Of a DNA stretch of 64,000 nucleotides, positions 44,108 through 52,348 are shown piece by piece. Under the pieces are notes generated by a model. It made no database searches and was not told where the DNA came from. It saw only the letters and a list, made by a program, of their open reading frames with translations. Both the position numbers and the translations under genes were made by a program. The stretch's first letter is position 1. Every line of letters starts with the position of its first letter. This DNA is from Microbacteriaceae bacterium. GTDB taxonomy: Bacteria; Actinomycetota; Actinomycetes; Actinomycetales; Microbacteriaceae. The stretch is taken from NCBI GenBank assembly GCA_947486475.1, contig CANKTR010000002.1:1-64000 (forward strand), read 5' to 3'.

Positions 44108-45490
44108 ATGACAACGGCAACATTCGGAACCAATCAGGTTGACTGGGAACAGCGCCTTGATTTCGACAAGCTTCGAACCGAGCGCCTGGCGAAGTTGAAG
44201 GTCGAATTGGAAAAATCCGATGTTGGCGCGCTGTTGGCGTTTGACTTCGCAAACATTCGATACATGTCGTCCACTCACATCGGCACCTGGGCAATCGACA
44301 AGGCAATCCGCTTTGCGCTCGTGACCAGAAATTCGGACCCCATCGTGTGGGATTTCGGTTCCGCCGCGAAGCACCACCAGTTGTACAACCCCTGGCTCGA
44401 CACCACGACGGCCGAAGCGGATGCCGACCCCCACGCGCCGCACCACGGTGCGGTCAAGCCTCGCGCCGAATCCGGTGCCCGCGCCGGTATCTCGACTCTT
44501 CGTGGTGCGTTCAATCCAGATTCGGGAATCGCCGACGGGGTTGCCGCCAAAATCAAACACGAACTCGAGAAGTTCGGACTTCTCAACGAACCGCTGGGGG
44601 TTGACATCATCGAGCTCCCTATCCTGTTCGCGCTCCAGCGGGCCGGAATCGACGTGGTTGATGGGCAACAAATCTTTTTGAACGCACGGGCAATCAAGAC
44701 GGGCGAAGAAATCGGGCTGCTCACTCAGGCCGCATCGATGGTCGATGCCGCCTACGAATCGCTGTACGAGTTCCTGCGCCCCGGCGTCCGCGAAAACGAG
44801 GCCGTCGGTCTCGTGTCCAAGGTCCTGTACGACCTCGGGTCCGAGTACGTGGAGGGCGTCAACGCGATTTCCGGCGAGCGTTGCTCGCCTCACCCTCACG
44901 TCTATTCCGACCGAATCATTCGCCCGGGCGACCCGGCGTTCTTCGACATCCTGCACAGCTACCAGGGCTACCGCACCTGCTATTACCGCACCTTCGCGGT
45001 GGGTTCAGCGAGCACCGCGCAGCACGACGCCTACAAGCGGGCGCGCGAATACATGGATCGCGCGATCGCACTGGTTCGTCCCGGCGCAACCACAGCGGAC
45101 ATCGTCGCGGTGTGGCCGAAGGCAGAGGAATTCGGTTTCCCGAACGAAGAAGCGGCGTTTGCGTTGCAATACGGCCACGGCGTTGGTTTGTCCATTTGGG
45201 AAAAGCCAATCTTCTCGCGCTTAGTGTCATTCGATCACCCCGAAGTTCTCAAAGAGGGAATGGTCTTCGCACTGGAAACCTATTGGCCGTCCGCTGATGG
45301 CTGGGGCGCTGCTCGAATCGAAGAAGAACTCGTTGTCACGGCAACAGGGTGCCAGGTCATCACCAAATTCCCCGCCGAAGACCTCCTCGTCGCGGGTCAG
45401 CGCTATTTCTCGGTGGGCGGCCCGCTGCCGCTCGAACGTGATTCCCAATCACACCTCAACACCGTTGCTGGGCGTGGCGGAAAGGGTTAG
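44108..45490 (+). CDS. M24 (pita-bread fold) protein with altered metal site
   Basis: Protein of 460 residues with a creatinase-like N-terminal domain and a C-terminal M24 domain (about 205-410). Family members include aminopeptidases P, creatinase, ectoine hydrolase and the DMSP lyase DddP. Of the five canonical metal ligands I see Asp280, His357 (YGHGVGLS), Glu390 (FALETYW) and Glu406 (RIEEEL). The second Asp, expected 11 residues after the first, is Cys291 (YRTCYYRTF). The enzyme therefore may not be a standard dimetal peptidase. It sits inside an operon of dehydrogenases 31 nt after the SDR, so a hydrolase or lyase acting on a small compound is more likely than a housekeeping peptidase. 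Confidence 0.8.
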   Translation: MTTATFGTNQVDWEQRLDFDKLRTERLAKLKVELEKSDVGALLAFDFANIRYMSSTHIGTWAIDKAIRFALVTRNSDPIVWDFGSAAKHHQLYNPWLDTTTAEADADPHAPHHGAVKPRAESGARAGISTLRGAFNPDSGIADGVAAKIKHELEKFGLLNEPLGVDIIELPILFALQRAGIDVVDGQQIFLNARAIKTGEEIGLLTQAASMVDAAYESLYEFLRPGVRENEAVGLVSKVLYDLGSEYVEGVNAISGERCSPHPHVYSDRIIRPGDPAFFDILHSYQGYRTCYYRTFAVGSASTAQHDAYKRAREYMDRAIALVRPGATTADIVAVWPKAEEFGFPNEEAAFALQYGHGVGLSIWEKPIFSRLVSFDHPEVLKEGMVFALETYWPSADGWGAARIEEELVVTATGCQVITKFPAEDLLVAGQRYFSVGGPLPLERDSQSHLNTVAGRGGKG

Positions 45491-46560
45491 TGACCTCGAT
45501 GGGAAAAATGAAAGCCGCCGTTTATCACTCCGCGGGGGACGTCCGCATCGAAGAGCGCGATGTTCCAACGCCCGCCGCAGGCGAAGCATTGATCAAAGTT
45601 TTACGTTCGGGCATGTGCGGTAGTGATGCATCAGAGTACAAGTCCGGCCCCAAGATTTTCGCGACACAAACCACGCACCCGGTGAGCGGCCATCATGGTC
45701 CCATGATCATGGGCCATGAGTTCATCGGTGAAATCGTTGGCGACGTCGATGCAGCTTCGGGGTTCACGACAGGTGACCTCGTTGCATCGGGAGCAGGAAT
45801 CTCCTGCGGTGTGTGTAAACGATGTGCCGAAAAGCGCACCAACCTGTGCGAGAAGTACGTGACTCTGGGGCTCAACCGCGACGGCGGAATGGCCGAGTAC
45901 GTTGCCGCGCCGACCAGCACCTTGGTCAAGATTCCCACCGGACTGAGTTTGGACGCTGCGGGAATCGCCCAACCTCTCGCCGTCGGTTTGCACGCCGCAC
46001 GACGAGCCGGGGTACGCGATGGCGACAAGGTGCTGTTGATCGGCGCCGGGGCAATCGGAACTTTCGTTTTGTCGGGACTGAAGAAACTGTTCAACGCCGA
46101 GGTCACCGTGCTCGATTTCGCGGGAAGTCGACTAGAGCGCGCGGCACGGTTGGGCGCTGATCACACGGTCGACGTGGGTGACAACGCCGAAGCAGACATC
46201 CGGAAGATTTTCGGTGACTCCGGCATCGACGTGGTGATTGAGGCGAGTGGCGCACCCGGTCAACTGCAATTCGCGATCGGGATCGTAAAACCAGGTGGAA
46301 ACATTTTGCAGGTTGGATTGCCGTCGACGAGGCAAGAGATTGACGTTCACCGGATTGTCATGAGCGAAATCAACATCCTGACCACCCTTGCTCACGTCTG
46401 CGGCCAGGATCTGGCGCCGGCACTGGAAATTTTGGGAAACACCCCCCTGGCTGCCGAGCTGATCGAAGGCGTTCACCCGCTCTCCGACCTCGTCAACCAA
46501 CTGGAACAACTTGGCGCTGGGAAAATCCAGGGCAAAGTCCTTTTCGATCCATCTCTGTGA
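45490..46560 (+). CDS. Zinc-dependent alcohol dehydrogenase (MDR family) 1
   Basis: Medium-chain dehydrogenase of 356 residues: catalytic zinc site GMCGSDASEY and GHEFIGEIV, structural zinc Cys set CGVCKRCAEKRTNLC, Rossmann GAGAIGTFVLSGL, Asp in VLDFAG (NAD-type). It resembles sorbitol/threonine/galactitol-type dehydrogenases, so a polyol is a plausible substrate. The GTG start overlaps the M24 stop by one base; an ATG at 45499 is an alternative. It is one of three different MDR genes in a row, which suggests successive oxidations or related substrates. Confidence 0.88.
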   Translation: MTSMGKMKAAVYHSAGDVRIEERDVPTPAAGEALIKVLRSGMCGSDASEYKSGPKIFATQTTHPVSGHHGPMIMGHEFIGEIVGDVDAASGFTTGDLVASGAGISCGVCKRCAEKRTNLCEKYVTLGLNRDGGMAEYVAAPTSTLVKIPTGLSLDAAGIAQPLAVGLHAARRAGVRDGDKVLLIGAGAIGTFVLSGLKKLFNAEVTVLDFAGSRLERAARLGADHTVDVGDNAEADIRKIFGDSGIDVVIEASGAPGQLQFAIGIVKPGGNILQVGLPSTRQEIDVHRIVMSEINILTTLAHVCGQDLAPALEILGNTPLAAELIEGVHPLSDLVNQLEQLGAGKIQGKVLFDPSL

Positions 46561-46585
46561 CCACCGCAACACCAAGGAGTAAAAA

Positions 46586-47644
46586 ATGAAGGCCGCAATC
46601 TTTTACGGGGCGAAAGACATTCGTGTAGAAAATGTCGCAGAACCTCAGTCCGTCGGTGTCGGTGAGGTACGGCTCAAGCCCTTCTGGTGCGGAATCTGCG
46701 GAACGGACGTGCACGAGTACGCGATGGGGCCCATCGTCATTCCGTCGAAGCCCCACAAACTGAACGGCTCAATCCTCCCGCAGATCCTCGGACACGAGTT
46801 CTCGGCCGAGGTGCTGGAGGTCGGTAAGGGTGTCACCAACGTGAAGGTCGGTGACCGCGTATCGGCCATGCCACTTCTGTCGTGCGGTGTGTGTTACTTC
46901 TGCTCACGCGGGGACAACCACCTCTGCACCTCAATGGCCTGTATCGGGCTCAGCTGCGAGTGGGGTGGAATTGCCGAGCAAGCAGTTGTTCCCGCCGCTA
47001 ACGTCTTCAGACTGCATGACAACGTTTCGGATGTCGCGGGTGCGCTCGTCGAACCCACCGCGGTGGCGGCCTACGGTGTCGACCGCGGAAATGTTCGCCC
47101 CGGAGACACCATCCTGATCACGGGCGCCGGACCAATCGGTGCCCTGGCCGCACTGTACGCCGAGAACCTCGGCGCACGCGTCTACGTTTCCGAATTGAAC
47201 CCCAACCGGCAGAAAATGATGAACAACCTCGGCGTCGCAACGTTGCTCGATCCGACCAAGGACGACGTTATCGCCGCGATGAAAGACGCGACCGGCGGAA
47301 TCGGTGTTGACGCGGTCATCGAATGTTCCGGCAACGAACGCGCGCTCCAGACCGCGATCAAGGCAGTCCGTTCCGGTGGGTATGTTGTGCAGACTGGTTT
47401 GCACACGAGTCCGGCGTCGATTGAACCAATGGAACTCGCCGAACGCGAAATCACCTACACCGGAACCTGGTGCTACCCGGTCACTGATTGGCCTCGAATC
47501 ATCGACCTGATTGGTCGCCGCGGTTTGGCAGTAGAGAAAGTCGTCAGCTCGACCATCAACATGGACGACATCGTGACAAAGGGCTTCGAAGAACTTGTCT
47601 CCCCAACCGGAACCGAAACCAAAGTACTAGTGAGAGGACACTAA
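46586..47644 (+). CDS. Zinc-dependent alcohol dehydrogenase (MDR) 2, butanediol-dehydrogenase-like
   Basis: MDR of 352 residues close to the (R,R)-2,3-butanediol dehydrogenase group: WCGICGTDVHEYAMGPIVIP, LGHEFSAEV, structural zinc CGVCYFCSRGDNHLC, GALVEPTAVAAYGV, Rossmann GAGPIGALAALYAENLGA and GTWCYPVTDWPRII near the end. It oxidises secondary alcohols or polyols. AAGGAG lies a few bases before the ATG. It sits between two other MDR genes with gaps of 25 and 2 nt, clearly one operon. The true substrate is unknown. Confidence 0.88.
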   Translation: MKAAIFYGAKDIRVENVAEPQSVGVGEVRLKPFWCGICGTDVHEYAMGPIVIPSKPHKLNGSILPQILGHEFSAEVLEVGKGVTNVKVGDRVSAMPLLSCGVCYFCSRGDNHLCTSMACIGLSCEWGGIAEQAVVPAANVFRLHDNVSDVAGALVEPTAVAAYGVDRGNVRPGDTILITGAGPIGALAALYAENLGARVYVSELNPNRQKMMNNLGVATLLDPTKDDVIAAMKDATGGIGVDAVIECSGNERALQTAIKAVRSGGYVVQTGLHTSPASIEPMELAEREITYTGTWCYPVTDWPRIIDLIGRRGLAVEKVVSSTINMDDIVTKGFEELVSPTGTETKVLVRGH

Positions 47645-47646
47645 TC

Positions 47647-48621
47647 ATGAAGGCTCTACAGTTTGTGTCAGAAGGTAAAGCCGAAGTCAGTGAGCTTTCT
47701 GTTCCCGAGATCGCGGACGATGAAGTCCTGATCGCGTCACGTGCCGTCGGTGTGTGCCACTCCGACATCGAGTTGCTCGAGGGTCGCTACATCATTCCGT
47801 TCAGCTATCCCATCATTCCCGGGCACGAATGGTCGGGCGAAGTGATGAAGGTCGGCGCGAAAGTCACGAATTTCGCCAAGGGTGACCACGTCGTCGGTGA
47901 CTGTGTCATTGGCGACGATCACTTCGGCTTTTCCATCAGTGGCGCGGCAGCGGAATTCTTCATCACGAAAGCGTCGTGGCTCCACAAGATTCCCACGAAC
48001 ATTTCGTGGAACAACGGCGCACTCGTTGAGCCATTCAGTGTTGCGTACTACGCGTTGATGCGCGTCGGTAACGTGAACGCAAGCGACACCTTGGTGGTTC
48101 TCGGCGCCGGTCCGATTGGCCTTGCCGTCACCGCGGCCTCGAAGGCGCTCGGTGCTCGCACCATCGTTGTTGAGCCGGTTGATTTCCGTCAGAGGGCAGC
48201 ACGCGAACTCGGCGCAGACATCGTGTGCACCCCCGAAGAAATCAAGGCAGTCCTCGACAAAGACACCGACGGTCGCGGTGCAAATGTTGTTGTTGAGGCA
48301 ACCGGGCGCCCCGACGTCATGGCAACGGCACTGGAACTTGCCGGATTCAAGGGCCGCATTGCGTACATCGGCATCGATGTCGGCAAGTCGGCCCCCGCAC
48401 AACTCGGCTTAATCCAGTCGAAAGAACTCACGATCACGGGATCGATCGGCTCACCCGGTGTGTGGGAGGAGACGATTCGGTTCATGTCAACGAAAAACAT
48501 CGACCTGTCCCCGTTGGTCACCGCGCGATTCGGCATCGACGATGCCCTCGGTGCGGTCGACGCCGCGCAGCACCCGATGAACAACATCAAGGCGCACATC
48601 GAGCTGAACGCACAACTCTAG
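47647..48621 (+). CDS. Alcohol dehydrogenase (MDR family) 3, without structural zinc
   Basis: MDR of 324 residues with catalytic zinc motifs GVCHSDIELL and GHEWSGEVMK, Rossmann GAGPIGLAVTAASKALGA, and Glu in VVEPVD. The structural-zinc cysteine loop is absent: the stretch after GDHVVGDCVIGDD has no further Cys. This matches the sugar/polyol dehydrogenase branch (e.g. glucose or sorbitol dehydrogenase-like) rather than classic ADHs. It follows the second MDR by 2 nt and ends the plus-strand operon, with a strong terminator after it. Confidence 0.87.
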   Translation: MKALQFVSEGKAEVSELSVPEIADDEVLIASRAVGVCHSDIELLEGRYIIPFSYPIIPGHEWSGEVMKVGAKVTNFAKGDHVVGDCVIGDDHFGFSISGAAAEFFITKASWLHKIPTNISWNNGALVEPFSVAYYALMRVGNVNASDTLVVLGAGPIGLAVTAASKALGARTIVVEPVDFRQRAARELGADIVCTPEEIKAVLDKDTDGRGANVVVEATGRPDVMATALELAGFKGRIAYIGIDVGKSAPAQLGLIQSKELTITGSIGSPGVWEETIRFMSTKNIDLSPLVTARFGIDDALGAVDAAQHPMNNIKAHIELNAQL

Positions 48622-48624
48622 AAA

Positions 48625-48670
48625 CGCACAAAGTGGGGGCCGTCCTTTCGGGCGGCCCCCACTTTGTGCG
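48625..48670. terminator. Bidirectional terminator after the MDR operon
   Basis: An 18-bp perfect inverted repeat (CGCACAAAGTGGGGGCCG with its complement at 48653-48670) has a 10-nt loop. It lies 4 nt after the MDR3 stop and 24 nt after the stop of the convergent PRISE-SDR gene, so it probably serves both. Confidence 0.9.
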
Positions 48671-48694
48671 TAACAGGAAGAGAGGTGTTTCAGA

Positions 48695-49777
48695 TTAACG
48701 GGGAAGGATGTTCGCCTTGCGGTAAGCCTCGACGTTCGCAAAGAAACTCTTGGGGCTCGAACGGAAGTTGAGGAACCCAGCCTCGCGCGACTTCGTCATG
48801 TCGGTGAAGCATTCGATTTGCCGACCGAGGTCGCTGTCACTGTGCCACCACGACGCGAGTTTGGTCACATCGGAAACCGCCAGGTTGTGCTTCTTCGCGA
48901 TTTCCTCCCAGACCGGACCAGCATCTTTCATCTGCTCTTCGAGCGGCTGGAAGTGCGATTCCTTTGGTCCTTCGTAGGGCAATCCAAAGTGTTCGGCGAT
49001 TTGCGGCCACATCCAACGCCACCGGAACGTGTCGCCGTTGGCGATGTTGAACGCTTCGTTTTCGCCAGCCTTGTTCGTGGCGGCCCAAACGAGTTGCTCG
49101 GCGAGGAGGTCGGCGTCGGTGACATCGACCACCCCGTTCCAGGACTGGGTCGAACCGGGGTAGATAAACGGTTTGCCCAGTGCTTTTTGAATTTCCGCAT
49201 ACACCGAGAGTGTGAGCACCATGTTCATCGCATTGTCAACCGCATGACCAAAAATCGTGTGCGAACGGTGAACGCTCCACGTGAATCCTTGGTCTTTCGC
49301 TGCGGCAAACAATTCGTCTTCTTGGGTGTAGTAAAAGTTCGGAACGTCGAGTCGAGGTTCGTCCTCGTGGAATGGGGTCTCGGCCATGACCGCGTTGGCG
49401 TAATTGTCGAACGGTCCGAGGTAGTGCTTGAGGCCTGTCTGAAGTGCGACGTGTCGCACGCCACCGTCGGGTTTCAGACCTGCGAGCAGGTTGCGAATCG
49501 TGGCGCCGTTCACCTCAATGTTTTCCGCTTCGGAGTCCTTCTTGATCCACGCCGTCATGAACACAATTTCAGGCTTGAGTCCTGAGAGTGCGGTGACGAC
49601 CTCGTCCGCGTTGAGAAGGTCCGCTTTGATGTGATGGACGCCTGCCGGAAGTCCTTCTGTTCGGCGAGAAAGACCGTGGACTTCCCACCCAGCCTTCATC
49701 AGCTGCGTGGCAATGACCTGACCCGAGATTCCGGTAACACCCACGACGAGTGCCCTGCGGGATGAATTGTTGCTCAT
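48695..49777 (-). CDS. PRISE-type SDR (progesterone 5-beta-reductase/iridoid-synthase-like)
   Basis: Extended short-chain reductase of 360 residues. NADPH motif VVGVTGISGQVIATQL, SRR after beta-2 (HGLSRRTEG), and characteristic segments VRHVALQTGLKHYLGPF, PFHEDEPRLDVPNFYYTQED and WSVHRSHTIFGHA fit the PRISE family of enone 1,4-reductases. The typical Tyr-x3-Lys is replaced in this family, and the conserved Lys/Tyr here are KHY and NFYYTQED. It reduces activated C=C bonds or carbonyls in related proteins; the substrate here is unknown. Its promoter region carries the island operator, so I place it in the same regulon. The ATG at 49777 marks the first canonical residues. Confidence 0.82.
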   Translation of the reverse strand: MSNNSSRRALVVGVTGISGQVIATQLMKAGWEVHGLSRRTEGLPAGVHHIKADLLNADEVVTALSGLKPEIVFMTAWIKKDSEAENIEVNGATIRNLLAGLKPDGGVRHVALQTGLKHYLGPFDNYANAVMAETPFHEDEPRLDVPNFYYTQEDELFAAAKDQGFTWSVHRSHTIFGHAVDNAMNMVLTLSVYAEIQKALGKPFIYPGSTQSWNGVVDVTDADLLAEQLVWAATNKAGENEAFNIANGDTFRWRWMWPQIAEHFGLPYEGPKESHFQPLEEQMKDAGPVWEEIAKKHNLAVSDVTKLASWWHSDSDLGRQIECFTDMTKSREAGFLNFRSSPKSFFANVEAYRKANILPR

Positions 49778-49803
49778 GTGTTCGCGTCTCCATTTCCTAG
49801 CGA

Positions 49804-49821
49804 TGTTCACTTGAGATGAAC
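49804..49821 (-). promoter_or_regulatory. Island operator 2, upstream of the PRISE-type SDR
   Basis: TGTTCA-N7-TGAAC, 27 nt before the ATG at 49777. The half sites GTTCA and TGAAC are a perfect 5-bp dyad. It lies in a 291-bp divergent gap shared with the ABC importer operon, which has its own copy near 50030. The rest of the gap has no ORF. Confidence 0.5.
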
Positions 49822-50025
49822 GATACCAGCAATTTCGCAATTTCGCCTAGACAGCAACAAGCGTTCTCAAACCCGCCTGCCGTGATCGAAAGTCAGCCCT
49901 GGTAAGAGGCGTTAGGGGCAACATTCGTCAGTATCCAGCGGGGTGCTCTCGGTAAAGTGTCACCGAAACGTTATCGAAAATCTCACACAAGGGCCGCTTC
50001 ATTCCATAAAGTAGCACTCAACAGA

Positions 50026-50043
50026 TGTTCAGTAGTATAGAAC
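50026..50043 (+). promoter_or_regulatory. Island operator 3, upstream of the ABC importer operon
   Basis: TGTTCA-N7-AGAAC, with GTTC/GAAC as a perfect outer dyad separated by 9 bp. It ends 25 nt before the permease start (50069) and so overlaps or directly follows the likely promoter. Confidence 0.5.
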
Positions 50044-50068
50044 TTACCTAATGTACCAAGGAGTGCAC

Positions 50069-51106
50069 ATGGCACAGCGGAGTGCGGCAACCCTGTCGAA
50101 GGGACCCCGCTTTCAGGTTTCAAAAGGTCTGTTGACCGTTCTGGTTTCAACAGTGGTTCTTTTCGTCCTGAGCGCGGTAATCGCCCCGACGAGCGTCGCT
50201 CCGGGTCCTCTGGGCAGCATGATTCCCTTCGCGGCGATTTTGGCAATTGTCGGGCTCGGGCAAATGCTCGTGATTCAGCAGGCCGGAATCGATCTTTCTG
50301 TCCCCGGATCAGTTTCGCTCGCCGCGGTAATCGTTTCGGCGCTCCCGGAAATGGAAGACAGTCGGCTCGTGCCGGCGGTAATCGTGGCCCTTGTTGCCGC
50401 AATCGCGATCGGTCTTTTCAACGGGTTCTTGATCGGCTTCCTGAAGCTAAACCCGATTATCGCAACCCTCGGCACCAACTCACTCCTGTTCGGGTTCGTG
50501 ATGCTCATCACACAAGGCATCCCCCGCATGACAACAGAGTTGCTCTTGACCGTCGTGAGCGGATCCACCGTGGGAATTCCGAACTCGGTTTTCATCGCAA
50601 CCGCAGTCTTACTGACCGTGATTTTCGTCTTGCGTAAAACCGTTCCGGGTCGCCGTTTCGAATCGATTGGGGCGAGCGCTCCCGTGGCCATGGTGTCCGG
50701 ACTCAGAATCAAGACGCACCAGGCCATGGCGTATGTGTGGGCACAGGTGCTGTACTCAATCGCCGGCATCATGATCGCCGGGGTCATCTCTGAGCCCAAC
50801 GGCTCGATGGGTAGCGCCTACCTTCTCCCGTCGGTTGCCGTCGTCGTACTCGGCGGAACCTCTCTGCTGGGCGGTCGCGGTATTCCCACCGCCACGGTCA
50901 TCGCCGCAGTCTTCCTTTCTCAACTGGATCAATTCGTGTTGGCGCTCGGTGTCAATTTCGCAATCCGAACGCTCGTTCAAGCCGCGGCACTCGCAATCGG
51001 CGTTGCCATTTACACCGTGAACTGGTCTCGCGTGAGATCGTTCCTTCAAAAATTCCTGTCGACTCAACGTCGCGGGGAGCACCAAACTTCTTTGCCGACG
51101 GCTTAG
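50069..51106 (+). CDS. Ribose-type ABC transporter permease
   Basis: Integral membrane subunit of a carbohydrate uptake (CUT2/RbsC-like) importer, 345 residues with about 8-10 hydrophobic helices. RbsC signatures are GLGQMLVIQQAGIDLSVPG, IIATLGTNSLLFG and VVLGGTSLLGGRG (coupling region). The ATG at 50069 has AAGGAG 6 nt upstream. The only ATPase nearby is fused to a second permease two genes downstream, so the two permeases probably form a heterodimer around it. It belongs to the operon permease - binding protein - ATPase/permease. Confidence 0.9.
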   Translation: MAQRSAATLSKGPRFQVSKGLLTVLVSTVVLFVLSAVIAPTSVAPGPLGSMIPFAAILAIVGLGQMLVIQQAGIDLSVPGSVSLAAVIVSALPEMEDSRLVPAVIVALVAAIAIGLFNGFLIGFLKLNPIIATLGTNSLLFGFVMLITQGIPRMTTELLLTVVSGSTVGIPNSVFIATAVLLTVIFVLRKTVPGRRFESIGASAPVAMVSGLRIKTHQAMAYVWAQVLYSIAGIMIAGVISEPNGSMGSAYLLPSVAVVVLGGTSLLGGRGIPTATVIAAVFLSQLDQFVLALGVNFAIRTLVQAAALAIGVAIYTVNWSRVRSFLQKFLSTQRRGEHQTSLPTA

Positions 51107-51158
51107 AAGCACAATATGCGCGACAGTGATGTCACGCAAACAAATGGAGGAGACATAG

Positions 51159-52256
51159 ATGATTCGTCGTCGTAATGTCGCTGCAGCGCTTTCTGCTGCA
51201 GCAATCGCCGCCCTGCTGCTAGCGGGTTGTGCAAGCACTACCGATTCCGGCCCCGACGCCGCCGCGGGCGAACGCCCCGACTGGTGTGGACCAACCGAAA
51301 TCACCATGGGTCTCACTGACGGTTTCGGTGGAAACAACTGGCGTCTCGTCACCACGGCTTCGGCTCAGGATGAGATTGCCAAGTGTTCTAGCGTTACCGA
51401 GCTGCTCTATGCAGACGGCCAGGGAGACACCACCAAGGCAATCTCTGACATCAACGCCATGGTCGCGAAGGGTGTCAAGGCACTCGTCGTGTTCCCCGAT
51501 GCAGGACCAGCAATCCTTCCTGCACTTCGTGACGCGTACGCTGCCGGAGTTGTCACGGTTCCTTACCGCGTTGACGCTGGTGGCGTCGCCGGCGAGGACT
51601 TCAACCTCTGGGTCGGTGGCGACTTCGTCACGGACGGCAAGAACTGGGGCGAGTGGACCAAGGCCAACTTCCCCGACGGTGCAAACATCCTGTTCCTCTC
51701 GGGTCCTGCTGGAAACAGCCAGGGTGTCGACGAGCGCACGGGCTTCGAATCGGTTCTCGGTGACGGTACGGGTATCTACAAGTACATCGGTGAGCAGCCC
51801 TTCGAAGTTACCAACTGGGATGCAGCTCTCACTCAGAAGGTGCTCACCGCAGCAATCGCAAAGTACGACCAGATCGACGTGATCATGTCCGACTTCGGTC
51901 CGGTTATGGTGTCGTCGCTTGGTGAATTCACCAAGAGTGGCCGTTCGATTCCTGCACTCGCAACGTCGGATGGAAACATCCTTGGTTGCTTCTACGAGGA
52001 CAACGTGGACGCCAACGCTGACTTCAAGTTGATGACCGTTGCTACGGGTAACGACCACGTGCGTCTTGCAGTTCAGCACGCTGTTGCCCTCGCAACCGGT
52101 GGTGTCGTTCCTACGGCTACCTCCTTCGCCGGACCGGTGTTCGAAGACTCCACGTCAACGGACAAGCCAGTTCAGTGCAACCGCGACATCGACCCCTGGA
52201 CCTTCCTCTCAGCACAGCTGAGCGGCGAGGACCAGCAGGCGTTGCTCGGTCAGTAG
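51159..52256 (+). CDS. Sugar-type ABC transporter substrate-binding lipoprotein
   Basis: Extracytoplasmic solute receptor of 365 residues, periplasmic-binding-protein type I (ribose-like) fold. Signal peptide with lipobox LLAGC (Cys at about residue 24), then the domain GLTDGFGGNNWRLVTTASAQDEI, ISDINAMVAKGVKALVVFPDAGPAI, VTVPYRVDAGG, ILFLSGPAGNSQGVDERTGFES and DVIMSDFGPVMVSSLGEF. GGAGGAGA precedes the ATG. It uses more C- and T-ending codons of highly expressed type than its neighbours, which fits strong expression. A stem-loop just after the stop probably protects this part of the mRNA and lowers readthrough into the next gene. Confidence 0.92.
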   Translation: MIRRRNVAAALSAAAIAALLLAGCASTTDSGPDAAAGERPDWCGPTEITMGLTDGFGGNNWRLVTTASAQDEIAKCSSVTELLYADGQGDTTKAISDINAMVAKGVKALVVFPDAGPAILPALRDAYAAGVVTVPYRVDAGGVAGEDFNLWVGGDFVTDGKNWGEWTKANFPDGANILFLSGPAGNSQGVDERTGFESVLGDGTGIYKYIGEQPFEVTNWDAALTQKVLTAAIAKYDQIDVIMSDFGPVMVSSLGEFTKSGRSIPALATSDGNILGCFYEDNVDANADFKLMTVATGNDHVRLAVQHAVALATGGVVPTATSFAGPVFEDSTSTDKPVQCNRDIDPWTFLSAQLSGEDQQALLGQ

Positions 52257-52276
52257 TCCGGTAACACAGTAGTAAA

Positions 52277-52312
52277 GCGCTGGGTCGGCTTAGAGATAAG
52301 TCGGCCCAGCGC
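52277..52312 (+). terminator. Intercistronic stem-loop after the binding-protein gene
   Basis: The inverted repeat GCGCTGGG-TCG... / CGG-CCCAGCGC with an AT-rich loop lies 20 nt after the stop and 36 nt before the next gene. There is no U-tract. Such hairpins after binding-protein genes often stabilise the upstream mRNA or attenuate readthrough. Confidence 0.6.
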
Positions 52313-52348
52313 ACCATCTCAACAAACTGAAATATCAGGAGAAGCAGA

